A DNA stretch of 50,629 nucleotides from Lingula anatina (taxonomy: Eukaryota > Brachiopoda > Lingulata > Lingulida > Lingulidae): the NCBI RefSeq assembly GCF_001039355.2, contig NW_019774292.1:274497-325125 (forward strand). Reading direction: 5' to 3'. Shown here piece by piece: positions 1-12,300 of the stretch. The position numbers and the translations under genes are program-made. Numbering within the stretch: position 1 is the first letter of the stretch; each line of letters opens with the position of its first letter. Under the pieces are notes generated by a model that worked only from the letters and a program-made list of their open reading frames with translations, was not told the DNA's origin and ran no database searches.

Positions 1-295
1 TCCAGGTTTGTTTTCCCAGGGACCGATTACACGAATATGCATATTTTATCCTGAGCTGGTTTTGTTGCTATAATCTTGCTTCCATTGGTTTTAGTCGCGT
101 GCTGAAAACATGAAAACGAATACTCTTGTAAAACAATGCGGCCAGAGATTCAAAAGATTCGCATTATTTTAAAAACGGTTCATGTTTCAGGGTAATTTCA
201 ATATTATTGTAAGCCCGCCAATCTTTTTTTTCTATGAAGACGGGTTTTATAATGGAACGGTAGACATGAAAAACAATCAAAAATAAGAAAAATAA

Positions 296-513
296 GAATG
301 GGTTCCCACAGATTTAGATCGATCCATCTGGATCGACCTAACTCCCTGGGGGTTCATGCTACATTGCTCTCAGCCGAGCGCGCACGGAAAGTTAATTACC
401 CCCATTACAGCTTTTAGTAGGCGGGACAGACATTTAAGCTGGCTAAGCTGACAGCAATCTAGTGAGACTCCCCACGGGGATAGATCGATCTAAAAATGTG
501 TGGGAATGCAGTC
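296..513 (+). mobile_element. Harbinger-like MITE, copy A (218 bp)
   Basis: A short non-coding element with inverted ends. The left end reads TTCCCACAGATTTAGATCGA and the right end mirrors it as TAGATCGATCTAAAAATGTG followed by TGGGAATGCAGTC. It is flanked by TAA on the left (293-295) and TAG on the right (514-516), close to the 3-bp TWA target duplication of PIF/Harbinger transposons. The interior shares a GTTAATTAC...TTTTAGTAGGCGGGACAG core with copy B near 15 kb, there in the opposite orientation. There is no coding capacity. The family assignment rests on target-site length and terminal repeats only. Confidence 0.7.
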
Positions 514-872
514 TAGACACCATGCAACAAGACGTCCCCGCTGGCCACATTGTTCGCAATCACCTCGAAACTGTTACAAACATGGAATAATCGATGTCTA
601 ACGTGCATCAAGCTAATGGAAGGCTTCTCCATGGGACTCCGTTGTTATGAATTAGGTAATGGGTTTTTGCGACATTATATCTCTGGATGAATCAGCTCTG
701 GTTTTCCATGCTGCAGTGAATAATTTCTATACAAATAACTATAGAGTTACAATTGATGTAAAACCAATGTTAGTGTTGCAGATGTGGCCGATTGTTTAAA
801 AAATGACGAGATATTAACCCTTTGGCGTTTTTAGGCGTATTCATTAAATAAATTGCTATCATTTTTGCTCAT
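514..872. other. Spacer, nothing recognised
   Basis: Between the first MITE and the SINE-like repeat I see no exon, open frame of note or repeat structure. Confidence 0.5.
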
Positions 873-1192
873 GTTTTATTTATTTATTTATTTATCAGGA
901 GATAACAAATGAGCCCATCTTCGTCCTTTTTATAGCATTTGAAAAGCGGGCGTAAAACTTAACGCTGAGCACCCAGCACGGCATTCGAACACGCAGAGTT
1001 TCAATCTCAGTGCTCTTCTGAAACTACTGGTGTTACGGTCAGCACTAGATCATATACGGCAGCGGGACGGAAGTGAGTAATCCAACATGGCGGTCCCTAG
1101 CGACGAGATGCTAAGGCTGATAGTCGAATGTTGTAGTGCCGATCAAAACACAGTTCAATTTTTAATCGTATAATAACTAGGAATATAGCATA

Positions 1193-1835
1193 TAATTTTT
1201 ATTTACTTTTTAATTTATCTTTTTATTTTTGTATCGTATTATACCTAGGATTTTGTAAACTTTGCGATTTGAATAAAGTAGATGAGTTCCACCTCCTGCT
1301 AGAGTGCAAAGCATATGATTCAATACGCGATCCCTTCAGAGGGCAGCTGTCAGAGTTCTTACCCCTAGGCGACTTCAGCTTTAATGAACTGTATAATTTT
1401 CTTATGGGTGCTCAAGACTTAAATATTCTTAGAATGGTTATGCGTTTTGTAAATAGATGCTTCCAACAAAGGGAACAAACCCTCTCTTATACATTGTACT
1501 CTTTTCAGTGTTTGTATTTAAATTCATCGCCTGTAGATTATCATTACACATTTTATATATATCACTTTATAAACTCATTTATTAGTATTATTATACATTT
1601 ATCTAATTGGGTCTAAATGCGTTTCCACGTCCTGCAAATTTACGTATCTGTAGCTGGAGTTGTCTGTTTTACCTCTATGATTGTACTTCGGCCCATTTTT
1701 AAACACGTATTCATCTATAGGCCTATCGCATCAAAATAATGTATATTTATTCATTTACTTATTTGTACTCTGCTATAGTTGTACTGTCTTTGATTGTACC
1801 TTAATTATTTGTGAAGGTGTATCAATAAAGAATTC
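1193..1835 (+). mobile_element. 5'-truncated LINE 3' end nested in the TIR element
   Basis: This insert is flanked by near-identical 16-bp repeats, 1177-1192 and 1836-1851 (CTAGGRATATAGCATA), the expected duplication left by a LINE. It carries the last part of a reverse-transcriptase ORF and ends just after an AATAAA at 1824-1829. No poly(A) tail is evident, as in LINE clades that end in other tails. The two duplicate copies differ at one base. Confidence 0.65.
1254..1619 (+). pseudogene. C-terminal remnant of a LINE reverse-transcriptase ORF
   Basis: About 120 codons remain open from within a decayed upstream frame to a TAA. The start shows a CCHC knuckle, CKLC then DEFHLLLEC (C-x2-C-x8-H-x4-C), followed by a Y-x3-R stretch and a hydrophobic tail. 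This arrangement is common at the C-terminus of non-LTR retrotransposon ORF2 proteins. The endonuclease and polymerase domains are absent, so it is a dead fragment. It lies inside the nested LINE piece and has no neighbour to work with. The clade (Jockey, CR1, RTE or similar) cannot be set from this tail. Confidence 0.6.
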
Positions 1836-2100
1836 CTAGGGATATAGCATACATGTATATTTTCCTAGATATTTTGCTGTAAAACTACATCCTATAAATG
1901 TCTCGGCGGCGCCACTCGGAACTACTCGGATGTCTCCGCACTCGACAATAAGTATGGTTAGTCTGGAGCTTGCGGAATGAGCCGAGGATTGCCGATTGCG
2001 GCGGCGCTGGGGGCCGCCATGTTGGATTACTCACTTCCGTCCCGCTGCCGTATATGATCTAGTGCTGACCCTGGTGTTACAAGGCAGGTGACCTTCCACT

Positions 2101-4740
2101 TGACCTAAACTGTTAAACACGTGTTAAACACATAACGCACTCTTGGTACCTGTTCATCATCTAAGGAATTCCTGTTTGGTAAACACAAGGTGAAGAGATA
2201 TAATTTACATTTGACTTCTGTTAACCCGATAAGCAGCATTTGTTTTAATGGGGATGAATATTTTCTACCTGGAGTATTTTCATTTTACATGGGTGGGGGT
2301 GGGAGGTCGGCTGTTTCTCTGAAACTATCTGCGCAGATAGTTTCTTAAAACATCTAAAATATCTAAATTCAGAGAGATTCACAATCTTGTTAACGAATTT
2401 TCAAGAGGAGGCGTGCTAGGCTGTTGCTCTGATTGTATTCAGCGAGAGTCCTCGTGGAGTCGGATCACACAAGCTAAGTCGACAAAACTCATTCTGAACA
2501 GACTGCCCCAAATACACCATCACCATGAAATTGAAGGTGGTGTAAAGGTGGGTCCAAAAGATAATACCAAAATAGGTCAGAACACGTAACATATCGGCTT
2601 GACCTTTATCTGAGAGCGTTCCCTGGATTTACTTAAAACGAGGTAGGGGCGGTGATTGATGTCATATTTACAAAATATGGAGTACTTGTTCACCGGCATC
2701 TCCTGGGCTCACTCTTTACGGATAATCCGCTTATTGTGGCAGTGCGTTTTGAATTAAATCGACCGCGGAAAATTCCATTTCTGACACTGTGTTAAGATAG
2801 CCATATGTCTTGAAACCGAATTTACTTGATGAAATTTCATTGAAAATACGGCTTATCAAATCAAATATTTCCCGGACCAGAAATAAGTATACTGTATATA
2901 AATTTAGATCTCTTCCTTCATTAGTTTGCAGAAATGGACATCGTTCGATATTCCTTCAGCCTTTAGTCAAAATCCCTGGGAAAAAATATGTGTTATTTCA
3001 CATATATAGATTTTTTCCGGTCAAATGAAATAGTTTCTGTTCTGCCACACTGTGGAAGCCATACAGAATTGACGATCATTCCCAGACGTCACCACAGACA
3101 GATAAAACCTGATAAAGAACGACATAAAATCGACTTAATTTCAAACGCAAAAACCCTTTACAGAAACGGAGTATGTAGTTAGAGATGAATCCCTTGGCTT
3201 ATGGTTATCTTCGCGCATTTCTGTGTTATAAAAGGCCTAATAAAAGACCACGTTGCATTAAGCCAAGACGCAATTCACGTGGCTTTTTTTCAAGCACGCA
3301 AGAACCGCTGATGTGCAGAGTGAATTTCAATTTAAACAAAGGCGTATTGTGGACTGCACTTACTGCTGCAGTCACTGATGTGTTAATGCTATGTTGATCG
3401 AGATGTTATAAATATTTCCCTGGGCAGGATGTTACATTTTGAGTCAATTTACTGCTGTTCAATTTATATTCTTCTGAACCACCGTGGATTTGATAATGTT
3501 GATTTTTTGTTTATTGTGAGAAAAGAAACCAAATCTGGCGAGTTGGTTAAATGAATGAATATGAATATCTGCATATTTAAGTGTTTTTTATTCCTGGCAA
3601 CTCAATAGGTAGACTGATTTCTGTATTTATATCATAAACCAATGCGCCCGACAGCCGTCACATTTTATAAATAAGAAAAAAAACGTTGAAATATGAGAAT
3701 AGGGTAGATACATCGATTTCTAACGTGCGATCAAAGACCACGGAATTAATATGAGTGCATGACAATACCTACTATCCGACCTATGCTGATTCATTTTCTG
3801 ACAGAAGAGACGAGAAAGCAATGGGGGTTTCGGAGGGGGGGGGGGTCGGAAGAATCCCTTTTTTGGGGTAAATGTCTCCCCTGGGTAAATTTTTATCTAG
3901 GTATACGAATGTTTTATGATAAAAAGTCCACTTTCTCAGAAAAAGAGCTCCCTTTTGGAAATTGCTGGTTACAGGCCTGGGTGTACTACATGTATACTAG
4001 CTCTGTAGATAGATTGATAAACAAATCGAAAATATATCGACGGTAGACGATCATCTTCTATATACCCATAGATTTAGACTAAGGTGAAAACATGACTGTT
4101 CAGTGCATTATCATAAGTATGATAATGCATTCTCGCCTCGGTGAAAATATCACGGTGTCATATATGAATGAGCCCTATCCGAGATGAGATTCAACTTTTT
4201 GCCTAGTGATGGTTGCATAATTATTTCACCTTGACTTAATTCAGTGCGAAAACGGCATATTATTTTATCGATTATTTTGCTGTCTTCTCCTGTCTCCTGA
4301 CGATGATGGATAGACATGGGATAAAGCATATGCTTAAAACCTTTTATTTTCCAAAATCGATGGGTTTGTCACACGCACACTGGAAAACGTTGTAAAAAGC
4401 GTCACGCCTGTCTGTGCGTCTGTCTGTCTTTCAATCTTGACATGTCTAAAGAACAAAGGAAGGGGACCTGAAAGGAGTAACGACATGTCAACATTCGAAA
4501 TTATAACTTAGATTTTACTTCAATTAAAACAAAAAAAAAACTCTTCCGTGACCAGAAATATGCAAATAAAATCAAATTATCAATCGTCTCTTACCATCCC
4601 TTCCAATTATATTTTGACGATCGGTGTTATTATGCGCCACAATTAAAAACATATACATATAAAATGTGTTATGGTTACCAAAAATGGAACACGTGTTAAC
4701 TTACGAGGTGATTTAATGTTGTATTAATTTACAATTTCAG
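2101..4740. other. Upstream/intronic sequence of the caveolin gene, first exon not found
   Basis: No exon can be supported here. The caveolin exon at 4741 needs an upstream exon ending in phase 0. One weak candidate is an ATG at 2525 in a good context (CACCATGA) giving only M-K-L-K before a possible, non-consensus donor (AAG|GTGGTG). Several open frames of 60-95 codons (for example 3759-4046) look like chance frames. The true first exon may lie left of the window. Confidence 0.4.
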
Positions 4741-7700
4741 GTTCGTTTTGAGGACATTATTGCAGAACCGGACGACTCAGTATACAGCTTTGACAAGGTC
4801 TGGATCCTGAGCCACAAGGTAGGATATTGTGTATGCTAGTCGGTGAGAATGTATTATTTGGAAGAAACTCTATTTTCTGTAATTTCTGCACTACATACCT
4901 GTCCTAGTCTACGTTGCAATTACAAATAAATAATAATTAAAAAGCAAATTATAATAAGAAATAGAATATCACAATAAAGAAAGGAGGGAATAACAGGTCG
5001 GTTGGATTATGTTTTCCTGTTCGTACCCTGAATTTCAAAAGTTCAGAAGAGACTGGACACTCACCTCTCTACCACTGAGGAGTCTGGAAACGCACCTCTA
5101 TATAGGCGGGACATTAATGACAATATTTGGGCGAGTTCCATTGCCGTCTAAAACACAGGATGCCTGTTTGAGATTCAACAAATATATTTTTATTATAAGA
5201 GATCCTTGAATTGACTACAAGATCTGTGTTACATACATGTATAAATATGTGGTTTGTGCAATGTGTGCGTACCTGCTGTTCAATTTATAGTTTTAGCACT
5301 ATGAGAAAACTATTACACAGCATGCGATGCATATTTCGCATTCACTTAGAAATTCCTGAAGTAGCTGCATCGACATATATCGCTATGGTTGTAGTCCCAC
5401 ACTTTCCATTAGATATCACACTCAGAGCTACTGAGACCCACACGAAAATCACGGCTTTAGGGCATAATACATTAACATTTCACTTTTCCATTAATCGTGA
5501 AGCGTGAATCGTGATCCTGTATTTCCATTACGAAAGTGACACAAAAACTAGAGCTAGTTTATCCTGGTACATCTTAATTTTACCAACGGTCTTGGATACT
5601 GTGTAGCTTGTGATTGGTCATTGGGTAAAAATTTGAAATTTCCAGGAAAAAAATACGAATGTGTTGTATAAAGTCATAATTACGCTCATGGTTGGCCTGA
5701 AAACATTTTCCAGGTGCACTTGAATGCTCTAGTAAGGCCACAACCGCATGCTGCTACACATCATCGTAATCATGTTCGCCTGTGTTACACATTCCGTTAT
5801 AAGGAAAATGAAAACAATGCCGGCACGCAGTGCAGAATCCATGCGTTTGTTCCGCACATTGCGTTTCACGAAGGCCAATTAAGTCTTTTTATACATACGA
5901 GACTATTTATAAAACATAAAGAAATGCCTTTGTTTTCTATCATGTTTATTGAACTAGATTTTTTGTGGTCAATTTTTACAGGTATGGTAAGTACCATTAC
6001 AGAAGACAACGGGAAGAAAAGGTCACGACTTATTGAACATTGCCACTTAGCACTGACAAGCGTGAACTTCACGCTTATTTGGGCCCTATCTGAATTGATC
6101 ACGAGTTTATATATCAAAATCTTCAGCTGCGTTGGGCCGTCCAGTCTGTGCTACAGTAAGCCAAGCAAGTCAATTCCATGTTTTCCAATAGCCATCTCTG
6201 TTGCAAATAATGCCGCTTAACATGCAGCGGCACCTGTGAACGCATCAAAAGCGACCTAATGAGACTTGATGCAAACGAGGCTTAAAAGGTCTATAATCAG
6301 AGCGACTAAATGCACTGCCCACGCTCCACGCTTCTGATGCTGTGAGCGTATTTCCTATTCCTTTATAGGAATATCACAAGACAATCATAACTGGTAAATT
6401 GCAAATGCAAATTTTGTAATAGACTCACTTCTACAGTAGCCTGCTAGCGTACCCCCTGTGGTTAGAAAGTACTTGCTGTCATCGTCCACTCGAAATGTAG
6501 CTACACAGGCCTGGATATATGTATCACAGTGCCCATAACACTGACCAGGGACCACACGGGTTCACAGTTTATACACCCCATTTAGAGCTGGGTCAGTGTT
6601 TATGCCCGGTACCGTAGGTTCCGTTTTTCTACAAACAGCACAAATGGTCTAATTTCTACGTCGACCTAGACCATCAGGCACGAAACCCTATCAGGGTATT
6701 ACAGTACTTTCTTGATACAACAGAACCCAAGCTATTCCCCATATGGACAAGTGTTTTCAAGAGAACTTCAATAGTTTGTAAATTAACGTAGTTTCAGTCT
6801 TAAGATGGGTATGTGCAGTGAACCCAGGGTGCAGTGTCCTTTAACCAAAATTAAAAAAAGAGAAAAGCACAGAAACAGGAGAGACCTTGAGTAATTTTAC
6901 AAAAAATATTTTTCCTGTCATTATTCAATCATTTTCATTCACATTTTGTCAATAAGGAATTTTTGTCGCTCATTAATACGTGACCGGTATACAAATTCTG
7001 ATTAAAATCGTTTTCCTAAGATACCAGAGGTGTTTTCTACCTATGGGGCATATCAAGTCAGTCATGTTATCAAGGCTTTTTGGAGAATTTAGATTCGAAA
7101 CGTCATGTCCCAACGTTACATGTTTTGTCTCTTTAGGTATGGTTTTACTTTTGATCAGCATTACAAAGATACAATGAAAAACTCTACATGTAGATGCAAA
7201 GTCTGTCCAGCAGATTTGAAGGATTGTTATTCCTCCCTTTATATTCCAAAGAAAAGTAAGTAAAATGTGCATTTTCTCAGTTTCACCAGATTTGAGCCAC
7301 AGAACTGATATTTTGTCAGAACATAACATCCTTTTAAGCCCAGTTGTATAGCAAAGGTTCCAATCCTCTTTAGCTTTACAGTAAGTTATTGCATTGGTCG
7401 TTAATTCCGGTAGAAGCGCACAATTCCAGCGAGTATAGACTTTGTCACCATTTATTGATGAGATTGCAACGGTTATTTGGTCCAAAGTCGTTATGTCTAA
7501 GAGCAATAAAACTGTCATAGTGATGTAGTATGTATGTCTAAAACATATTTGTACAAAACCCTGAACGATCTATTAAAAAAGAAAACATGTCGTAAATGCT
7601 GGGATATGTCATATGAAACGTGTGAAGCCAAGTCTGTCAGTAAAACATAATTCATCTAATTGTTTGAAAATACGTGAACGGGTCTATAAAATTTGCAAAC

Positions 7701-8030
7701 ACTTTGATAATGAATGTTCTTTTTGTCTTTCTTGCAATTATTCCTTAATTTCTAAGGCGAGTTCGGTTAAACTCGATAACACTTGCTTTCTTGCCTCTTG
7801 AAATTAAGTGGATTGAATCACAAGACGTAGCTCGCAGAATACATGTTGTTATCACGTACAGCACCACAGGCTTATGTATATGTACATATATATATGTAGA
7901 TGGAATATATGAATATTAGTTAGATTAAACTAAAAGCTTTGTTTTCCTTTGTAGATAAGAGAAAATGGCTCCTTGACATTATTAGTACGCAAACTGCCCC
8001 TTCACATTTTAACAAAACGTTGCATTCACT

Positions 8031-8061
<31 letters not shown>

Positions 8062-9083
8062 AAACGCGCGTGTGCGCTTTAGAGTGAATCGAATTCTATC
8101 TATCAATGTCAAATAACCCATTACAAAATTCAGAAAAAAACTACTAATATGCACAATCGCTTGGATGATTACACGTCTATATATATGTGTGTGTGGCTAT
8201 TTGGCCAAACAGACCAAAGTAGATATGTTAGACTGGAATACATTTGAACATCGCCATATCGCAAATACAAATCTATTATCCCCCAGGATGACATGAATAT
8301 GGATTTTAAGATTAGATTGCTTCAGAGAGCTTTGTGTCGGTGGATGCGTTTCGGCATTAAAAGAAGATATAACAGATATTTGCACACGTTGCTGCAGAAA
8401 TTAGACGTGTGGGCTAGCATTTGTGTTTGTGGGAATACCTTTTCAGAATATTTACGGAATGGGATATTCATAGGCTGTAAATCAATTGTGGTGCAAGCAC
8501 TAGGATACCGGGAGTGCACCAACCGTGTCCAAAGTGCCCCACGCCCCTGGTATAATAATATAACATTGAAATAATATACCCAACCACGCCCATTAATTGT
8601 TTCCTTTCTCATATGGCCAATTCATCGCATAGGGTTGGTTAGGATTTAACTAATAACCGTGAATTATATATTTAAACTTGAGTTTTAAAATGGCAATATG
8701 TAGCTTTTTATTATAACTAAAAACATATTTAACCAAGCATGCAAATGCCACATCACGTTGGTTGCTGTTCATCAAAATCACTTTTGTTCAAGAAGTTTCC
8801 CTTAATTCTTCTCCAGGTTTTCCATGGGGCAAAGCTCTGGTGTTACCGCATCTTCTCCCTGGTGCTCGGTCTCCCATTGGCCTGCTGCTGGGGTGTCTAC
8901 TTCGCCTGCCTGTCTTTCTGTAACATTTGGTGCTGGATCCCCGCGCTGAAGGCATACGACATTGAGATGGGCTGCGTGCGCAGAGCCTGGTCAACATACC
9001 TTGGGGCCATCGTGGCACCGTGTTTTGAAGCCGTTGGCAAGATATTGTCTGGTATTAGAGTCACACACATCAACCAGAACTGA
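4741..9083 (+). CDS. Caveolin (two C-terminal coding exons; 5' exon not found)
   Basis: Caveolins are monotopic proteins that oligomerise in the inner leaflet of the plasma membrane and build caveolae, binding cholesterol and scaffolding signalling proteins. Exon 4741-4818 (acceptor acaatttcag, donor gtagga) encodes 26 residues with RFEDIIAEPDDSVYSFDKVW, the caveolin signature (FEDVIAEP in vertebrates). Exon 8817-9083 encodes 88 residues and TGA. It holds WCYR in the scaffolding segment, the intramembrane hairpin around GLPLACCWGVYFACLSF, and the C-terminal PCFEAVGKILSGIR, close to the PLFEAVGKIFSNVR of caveolin-1. Phases join (0/0) across a 4.0-kb intron. About 114 residues are visible; a usual caveolin has 150-180, so the N-terminal exon is missing. 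The hairpin is cysteine-rich. Paralog identity (CAV1, 2 or 3) should not be assigned. Family assignment is firm. Confidence 0.93.
4819..8816 (+). other. Large caveolin intron
   Basis: The intron holds low-complexity DNA: a CA run followed by about 25 A at 8030-8064, TA-rich tracts near 7870-7915, and a small foldback at 6534-6604 (CATAACACTGACC mirrored by GGTCAGTGTTTATG). Two long open frames, 5714-6220 (+, 168 codons) and 6973-7518 (-, 181 codons), have no recognisable domain and no conserved motif that I can see. They are not called as genes. Confidence 0.6.
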
Positions 9084-9314
9084 TAGGGGCGTGCAATCGA
9101 ATACTCCTCTGGGATGATTTCATTAATTTTGTAGAAACGATGTCTAGAAGCCACGTTGTATACCACACATTCTGTAGTGACAATTGGCATTGAAAGCTCT
9201 AAGACAAATTTCTCTAGATACATGCAGGGAATTGTGTTAGTTTGATAGTGACATAAAACGTTTATGTCTTTGAGAGTGGTATTTTAGAAAATGTATCTTA
9301 CAGATATCTCATAA

Positions 9315-9320
9315 AATAAA
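9315..9320 (+). terminator. Candidate poly(A) signal of caveolin
   Basis: AATAAA lies 232 bases after the caveolin stop, a reasonable 3' UTR length. A later one is found near 9925. Which is used cannot be told from sequence. Confidence 0.45.
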
Positions 9321-12300
9321 TGATAGTATATTTTGGCTCTAATAATGATATTTTCAGTCAATTTATTTTCAGTCAATACAACGATTGCTTATTTTATCAT
9401 CACGTGTCACATGAAAATTAAGCGCCATTATTATCCAGATCGAGGCTAATACCAATCATGTTGTTCTGCTTCCGTAAAGACGTCAGCTTTATGTAATCAA
9501 AAGTTGTAAACCAAAGATGTAAGACAGGCTCATACGTGTGTTGCAAATATCTCATGTATCTGGAAATACTACAACATATATGGATTTTGTACAGTTTTCA
9601 CCTTTAAGCATATTTCATTATTTCTGATACTTTTGGTTTATAATGGGTAGCCTATACAGCGCAGTTGCGAGATATATAGAACCTTTCTAAATTTTATTCC
9701 ACATATAAGTATTCTACTATAATTCATACTGTAACTATGAATGCAACACGAGGTATATTTTGAAAGTGCATATATTTTTTATCATTTCTATACATCTACG
9801 TGTATGTAATCAAAAGCATACATATATTGAATTTTGTATTTTAGTATAGAACCTAGATTTTAGCCTGAGTTAGATAAACATTTATCTGTAATTCTGTATT
9901 ATTTTATTACTGGGAATATTTCAAATAAACTCATGCTCTTTACTGATGTTTGTAATAAGTTGTTGGGGGGGGGGGGCACATCTAGTGGAGCTATGGTTTA
10001 TATGGAACGCTTTTCAAGTGTTCGGATTCCATTTCAAACACGTTCACAATTGGTGCAATTTGTATACTCCAAATTAATATAAGGACTACCCTTGAGTAAT
10101 TTACACCCGAACCATCTGGAGCTTCTCTCAATGCAGCACGAGACATCAGTAGAAACCACTGTTAGATCCAGTGCTGTACTATAAAACCTCTCGTGGGATA
10201 GAATCGCAATTAACTAATAGCGTCTTCTCTTACTTTCTCATCATCAGCAGTGTGATTCCGAATGCAGATAATTCAAGACAGCTAAATAATCCAATTGTTT
10301 CTATATGCATTTCTGTTGCGTCTTGCTAAACGCAATTTGGTTATGTTTGCACATTCATCAGTTATTTCTGTGGATTATTTACAGAGACTGATCAAAGTGA
10401 TTTTCTTTAAATAGTTCGACCAAGCGTAAGTGCTCGGTATGAATGCCATTATACGGATAAATATACCAACAGCATCGTGTGAAACCCCGATGGTCCGTTT
10501 GGTAAACAAAATCTCGACAAACGAGTCGACGGGGGACTTGAAGGCAGCACCATTTGTTGGTGCAAGTGGTGGCGTGACTCTCTACGTTCCAGTGAGGAAA
10601 TCTTAGGTACATGTATTATATATATATACAGGTATATATGCCATTGCATGTAGGTGAATCTACATTTTACCGAAAGGGGTCACTGGTGTAGGCAGAGGGT
10701 GTCGGGCGTATAATCTATGAAATAATTTTGTATTGATTCTATCCCTAGACATGCATGCTGCTTGTCGCCTAATATCACCAGGTCATGCTTGGTGGATGCA
10801 AATGATCCCTTTTTTCACTGAGGTGAATCTATTATAGAAGGGAGACTGACAATTCGCTGAAGGATATAGTCTCAAAAATGCTAGTGGATTGAAGTATAAT
10901 GTCAATGCTATTAATGTTGTTTTGCTTTTTGGGGGGATGAACCATTTATGTATTTTTGTTGCTTTTCAATATACATCCAAAATATGGTGTTGTATTCGCC
11001 GTTTTTTCATAAAGAGAACTTTGCCTATCAGAAAGGTAGAAATTAATATATACATACATGTATGCCAGTTAAATAGATGGAACTATCCGGTACATACAGG
11101 TAATAGCCGCAAACGAACACTGCAATTTCATTTTTCTTTTATTTGACAAGGTGGCATAATTAGACAATGACCTTATGGTAACGTTGTGGATTGAGTATAG
11201 TAAAAATGGCATCGTGTCTTCTCTAACACAATCCCGTGCTAGTAAATTGGTCACTTTCGTTCAACGTACCTTTCAATACATGTATAAGGTAACGGTTGGT
11301 AAGCCTGCTCACATGTAGTCAAATGCAATGGTTAGCCAAGTATTTGTTTTTAATTTCATTATCTAGCCAATAATGAATTCAGCAATCCCGAAACACTGAC
11401 CTTGAGATAGAATTACATCATGTATTATCGCAATAAATACTGAATTCTTAGCTCGAGGCTTCCGCGCGGAAAGTGGGTGAACTGTTTCTCAGTAATGTAG
11501 ATCAGGTGATCTTATTGTGAGAAGTGTTCAGGTAGGACCATGCAAGGTCAGTCGACGACGGAGAATAAGGAATCCCCATTGCACACTGCTCCAATTTCCA
11601 CGAGAAAGCCGACAAAAGGGCACTGAAAACGACAACAATCTGCTGTAAGTATTGCATTGACGGTGTAAGATTACACTGTTACCTTTACAATGGCCACATT
11701 TGTCAAAAAAGACACATTTGCCACTTGAGGCATAACGACCACGGAGGTACATGTACATAGACCTGTATCTTTTTAACGTGAACTATCGAACCAGAAACCC
11801 TTTACCTTACAAGTCCGAAATAAGCTCTATGTTAAAATAGTTTTTGTTATTTTCAGAAGAAATAAAGAAGTAAATGGCTTATTCCAGCTGCTCAAACGTC
11901 TGAATGCAGACAGGTCTTTGCTAGGTAGATAACTATATAATTGCAGCACGCACCTTATAAGCATAATTTTATTACTAACGTAATATTTTACTATTTTCAA
12001 AGCACCAAAATACACTTAGTACTGTCCATCAATGGTCTTATCCGAAAACTACAAATGATTCCGTAGTACATAATATAGCAACCAAGAAAGAAAACAAACG
12101 AACATATTCCATGGCAATGTTTAATTCTCTCGACTTCGATGTCTTTGATTTCATTTCCATCCCCTTCCTTGATATTACAATTTGCATATGAAGCTTTGCA
12201 TATATGAAACTTTTGATTTTAAATGGTGAACCTTAACTCAACAGCGATTGTATGGGCATATAGGCTTATATTTCGTGTGTTTATGTAACTACAAAATTTA

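Larger units (their letters stand above)
1037..2070. mobile_element. Non-autonomous TIR transposon with perfect 57-bp ends (MULE-like)
   Basis: Positions 1037-1093 and 2014-2070 are exact reverse complements over 57 bp, beginning GGTCAGCACTAGATCATATA. The element is flanked by a perfect 10-bp direct repeat CTGGTGTTAC at 1027-1036 and 2071-2080, the target-site duplication. Long terminal repeats with a 9-10-bp duplication suggest a Mutator-like element, although TIR length and TSD alone cannot exclude another superfamily. It encodes no transposase; the only coding remnant inside belongs to a LINE fragment. Perfect ends and a perfect TSD indicate a fairly recent insertion. Confidence 0.8.
873..2100 (-). 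repeat. SINE-like repeat, split by a DNA transposon
   Basis: Read on the minus strand, the pieces 2071-2100 and 873-1036 join into one unit. It has a polymerase III A-box-like TAGTTTCAGAAG, a B-box-like TGTTCGAATGCC, a body, and a (TAAA)n tail at 873-895. This is the plan of a tRNA-derived SINE. The 1037-2070 transposon sits inside it beside the A box, and CTGGTGTTAC is duplicated on both sides of that insertion. The 5' boundary is uncertain and the B box has mismatches, so this is an old copy. Confidence 0.5.

Noticed and set aside
6534-6604. Small foldback CATAACACTGACC / GGTCAGTGTTTATG as a mobile element
   Set aside because: Arms of about 15 bases with indels and no target duplication; could be chance or a decayed end.
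8788-9018. 76-codon frame antisense to the caveolin exon
   Set aside because: It is a shadow of the conserved caveolin sequence on the other strand.
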